Of a stretch of 16,957 nucleotides of DNA, positions 16,043 to 16,957 are shown piece by piece. Numbering within the stretch: the stretch's first letter is position 1; every line of letters begins with the position of its first letter. Source of the stretch: an uncultured Eubacterium sp. GTDB taxonomy: Bacteria > Bacillota > Clostridia > Oscillospirales > Acutalibacteraceae. A program made the translations under genes and the position numbers. The stretch is from assembly GCA_905233805.1 (NCBI GenBank), contig CAJOER010000014.1, forward strand, positions 4,762 through 21,718. The letters are read 5' to 3'. The notes beneath the pieces are model-generated. The model saw nothing but the letters and a program-made list of their open reading frames with translations, was not told the DNA's origin and searched no databases.

Positions 16043-16729
16043 CTAAAATAAACTGACTTCGCCTACGATTTGCGTTAATGAGAAGCACATCGTAATTATC
16101 GTTCCGATTGAGAGGAACGGTCCCATAGGTATTTGAGTTTTAACGTCGCCTTTTTTGCTGATTTTAAGATATACCCAAAACAGCGCTACAAGGACGGCCA
16201 TTAAAATCATTGCCTGGAAATATCCAAAAGCATATACGGTAAAACCGATAACACCGCTGTATTTGACATCTCCGGCGCCCATTGGTATTTTAAGTAAGCT
16301 CGGGATAATACATACTACCATACCTAAAGCAACACCTAAAATCGGTTTAAATATTAAATCAAGGACTTCATCTGAATCATCCAATTTAATACATTCATAT
16401 ATTAAGGAAACAATGTCGATACCGAGCATTGTAAGTAACAATGGGTTAGGGATTTTCCGAACGAGCGCATCAACAAACGAGATGCTGAATATCGGAACGA
16501 GCAGCAGCAAGTCTCTTATCATTAAAGAGTAGCTTTTTGCGGTAAATACTATACCGGCTGCGGCAATCAGTCCGAGCACTACAGCGAGAATCTTAACGGA
16601 AGTTTTGTTAAGCGGAGCCGCCATACCCGGATCGTCAGTTCTCGAAAGAGTCAGTTTCTTTGAAAGAGGAATCGTAACTAATCCGAGAATAATGCCGTAC
16701 ACGGCAAAGATTATTATGTTGAGTTTCAT
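16043..16729 (-). CDS. tadV: Prepilin peptidase TadV/CpaA (A24 family)
   Basis: A 228-residue polytopic membrane aspartyl protease. The two catalytic aspartates are seen at Asp87 (FVDALVRKIPN) and Asp154 within the GxGD-type motif (IPMGAGDVKYSG). The N-terminal methylase domain with its Cys pairs found in PilD-type peptidases is missing, as is usual for the short TadV/CpaA type. Hydrophobic segments span most of the length. It would cleave Flp and TadE after the Gly that precedes Q-x-M-V-E. It is the first gene of the operon, with the promoter about 55 bases upstream, and flp follows after 63 bases. Confidence 0.92.
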   Translation of the reverse strand: MKLNIIIFAVYGIILGLVTIPLSKKLTLSRTDDPGMAAPLNKTSVKILAVVLGLIAAAGIVFTAKSYSLMIRDLLLLVPIFSISFVDALVRKIPNPLLLTMLGIDIVSLIYECIKLDDSDEVLDLIFKPILGVALGMVVCIIPSLLKIPMGAGDVKYSGVIGFTVYAFGYFQAMILMAVLVALFWVYLKISKKGDVKTQIPMGPFLSIGTIITMCFSLTQIVGEVSLF

Positions 16730-16782
16730 ACGATTCCGTTTCCAATCCAGTTTTATACAAATATATATATTAGTTCAACCAC

Positions 16783-16811
16783 ATTGTAGCATTTTTCGGC
16801 AGTAATTACAA
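16783..16811 (-). promoter_or_regulatory. Sigma-A promoter of the Tad operon, extended -10
   Basis: On the minus strand the -35 box TTGTAA (16811-16806) and the -10 box TACAAT (16788-16783) have a 17-base spacer, and TG precedes the -10 box by one base (TGcTACAAT). The start would fall near 16776, giving a leader of about 47 bases ahead of the tadV ATG. No other promoter this good was seen inside the operon. Confidence 0.75.
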
Positions 16812-16846
16812 GTGAAAATTTACAAACTGTTAAAATTTAGTTAATC

Positions 16847-16876
16847 TGCACAAATCACGGCTTTACCGTTTGTGCA
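16847..16876. promoter_or_regulatory. Interrupted palindrome upstream of the Tad promoter (operator candidate)
   Basis: Perfect 8-base arms TGCACAAA and TTTGTGCA are separated by 14 bases that hold a further CGG/CCG pair. The centre is about 85 bases upstream of the predicted start of the Tad transcript, a position suited to an activator. It is not followed by a U tract in either direction, so a terminator is less likely. The binding protein is unknown. Confidence 0.45.
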
Positions 16877-16886
16877 TTGTGACAAT

Positions 16887-16910
16887 AAAACCCGCATTTA
16901 TTCGGATTTT
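16887..16910 (-). terminator. Rho-independent terminator of the upstream gene
   Basis: In the minus-strand transcript AAAATCCG pairs with CGGGTTTT (8 bp, one U-G pair) around an 8-base loop and is followed by ATT. It would end a transcript entering from the right edge and so insulate the Tad promoter. It overlaps the likely stop codon of that gene. Confidence 0.6.
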
Positions 16911-16957
16911 TCACTGTATTTTATTACAGTATATACCTCTCTGTCATACAAATCAAG
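16898..16957 (-). CDS. Possible C-terminus of an upstream gene (partial, 19 codons)
   Basis: From the right edge one minus-strand frame stays open for 19 codons (LDLYDREVYTVIKYSEKSE) and stops at TAA (16900-16898) inside the terminator loop. The other two frames stop sooner. The mix of charged and aliphatic residues looks protein-like and the terminator position supports a gene end. The fragment is too short to assign and may be chance. Confidence 0.35.
   Translation of the reverse strand, partial: LDLYDREVYTVIKYSEKSE

Noticed and set aside
16155..16532. 125-codon plus-strand reading frame
   Set aside because: Antisense to tadV, which has both catalytic aspartates and a clear membrane pattern.
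16913..16930. ACTGTA/TACAGT palindrome near the right edge as an SOS box
   Set aside because: It does not match the Firmicutes LexA box (GAAC-N4-GTTC) and probably lies within the last codons of the upstream gene.

Overview
The window is almost entirely one Tad (tight adherence / Flp type IVc pilus) locus, read right to left on the minus strand. The set of parts points to a Gram-positive, monoderm bacterium, most likely a member of the Clostridia (Oscillospirales/Ruminococcus-like). It has a prepilin peptidase, Flp pilin, TadE pseudopilin, CpaB/RcpC, CpaE/TadZ, CpaF ATPase, TadB and TadC, but no secretin (RcpA), RcpB, TadD or TadF, which are the outer-membrane or accessory parts of diderm systems. 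Purine-rich Shine-Dalgarno sites, sigma-A type promoters and AT-rich spacers fit the same placement. The taxon is inferred from style and was not checked against any database.

Layout in transcription order. At the far right are what may be the last codons and terminator of an upstream gene (16898-16957), then a dyad and a strong extended -10 promoter (16783-16811). Next come tadV/cpaA (16729-16043), the 54-residue Flp pilin (15979-15815) flanked by hairpins, tadE (15742-15170), a 126-base spacer with two small hairpins, cpaB (15043-14255), cpaE (14211-13076, split by an internal deletion/frameshift), cpaF (13076-11706), tadB (11725-10748), tadC (10736-9786), a DUF192 gene (9786-9421), a DivIVA-like coiled-coil gene (9408-8929) and one giant gene of 2900 codons (8874-172). 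A near-perfect bidirectional terminator (136-164) closes the locus. A separate sigma-A promoter (90-118) then starts a zinc-ribbon gene that runs off the left edge.

How the parts fit. TadV trims Flp and TadE at the G|QxMVE site. CpaF powers and TadB/TadC form the inner-membrane assembly platform. CpaE and possibly the DivIVA-like protein set where in the cell it is built. CpaB is an extracytoplasmic SAF-domain protein. The giant protein begins with a TadG-type membrane anchor, continues into a unique ~600-residue region, and then has about 1,600 residues of short Gly-Gly/Asn/Ser-rich beta-strand repeats (predicted beta-solenoid). It holds two cysteine-rich zinc-ribbon-like inserts and ends in a segment resembling the C-terminus of PilX/DUF7305 pilus proteins. 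It has no C-terminal anchor. I read it as a candidate giant surface or pilus-tip adhesin.

The points most worth following are this giant TadG fusion, the broken cpaE inside an otherwise intact operon, the DivIVA-like and DUF192 genes built into the operon, and the hairpins that bracket flp.
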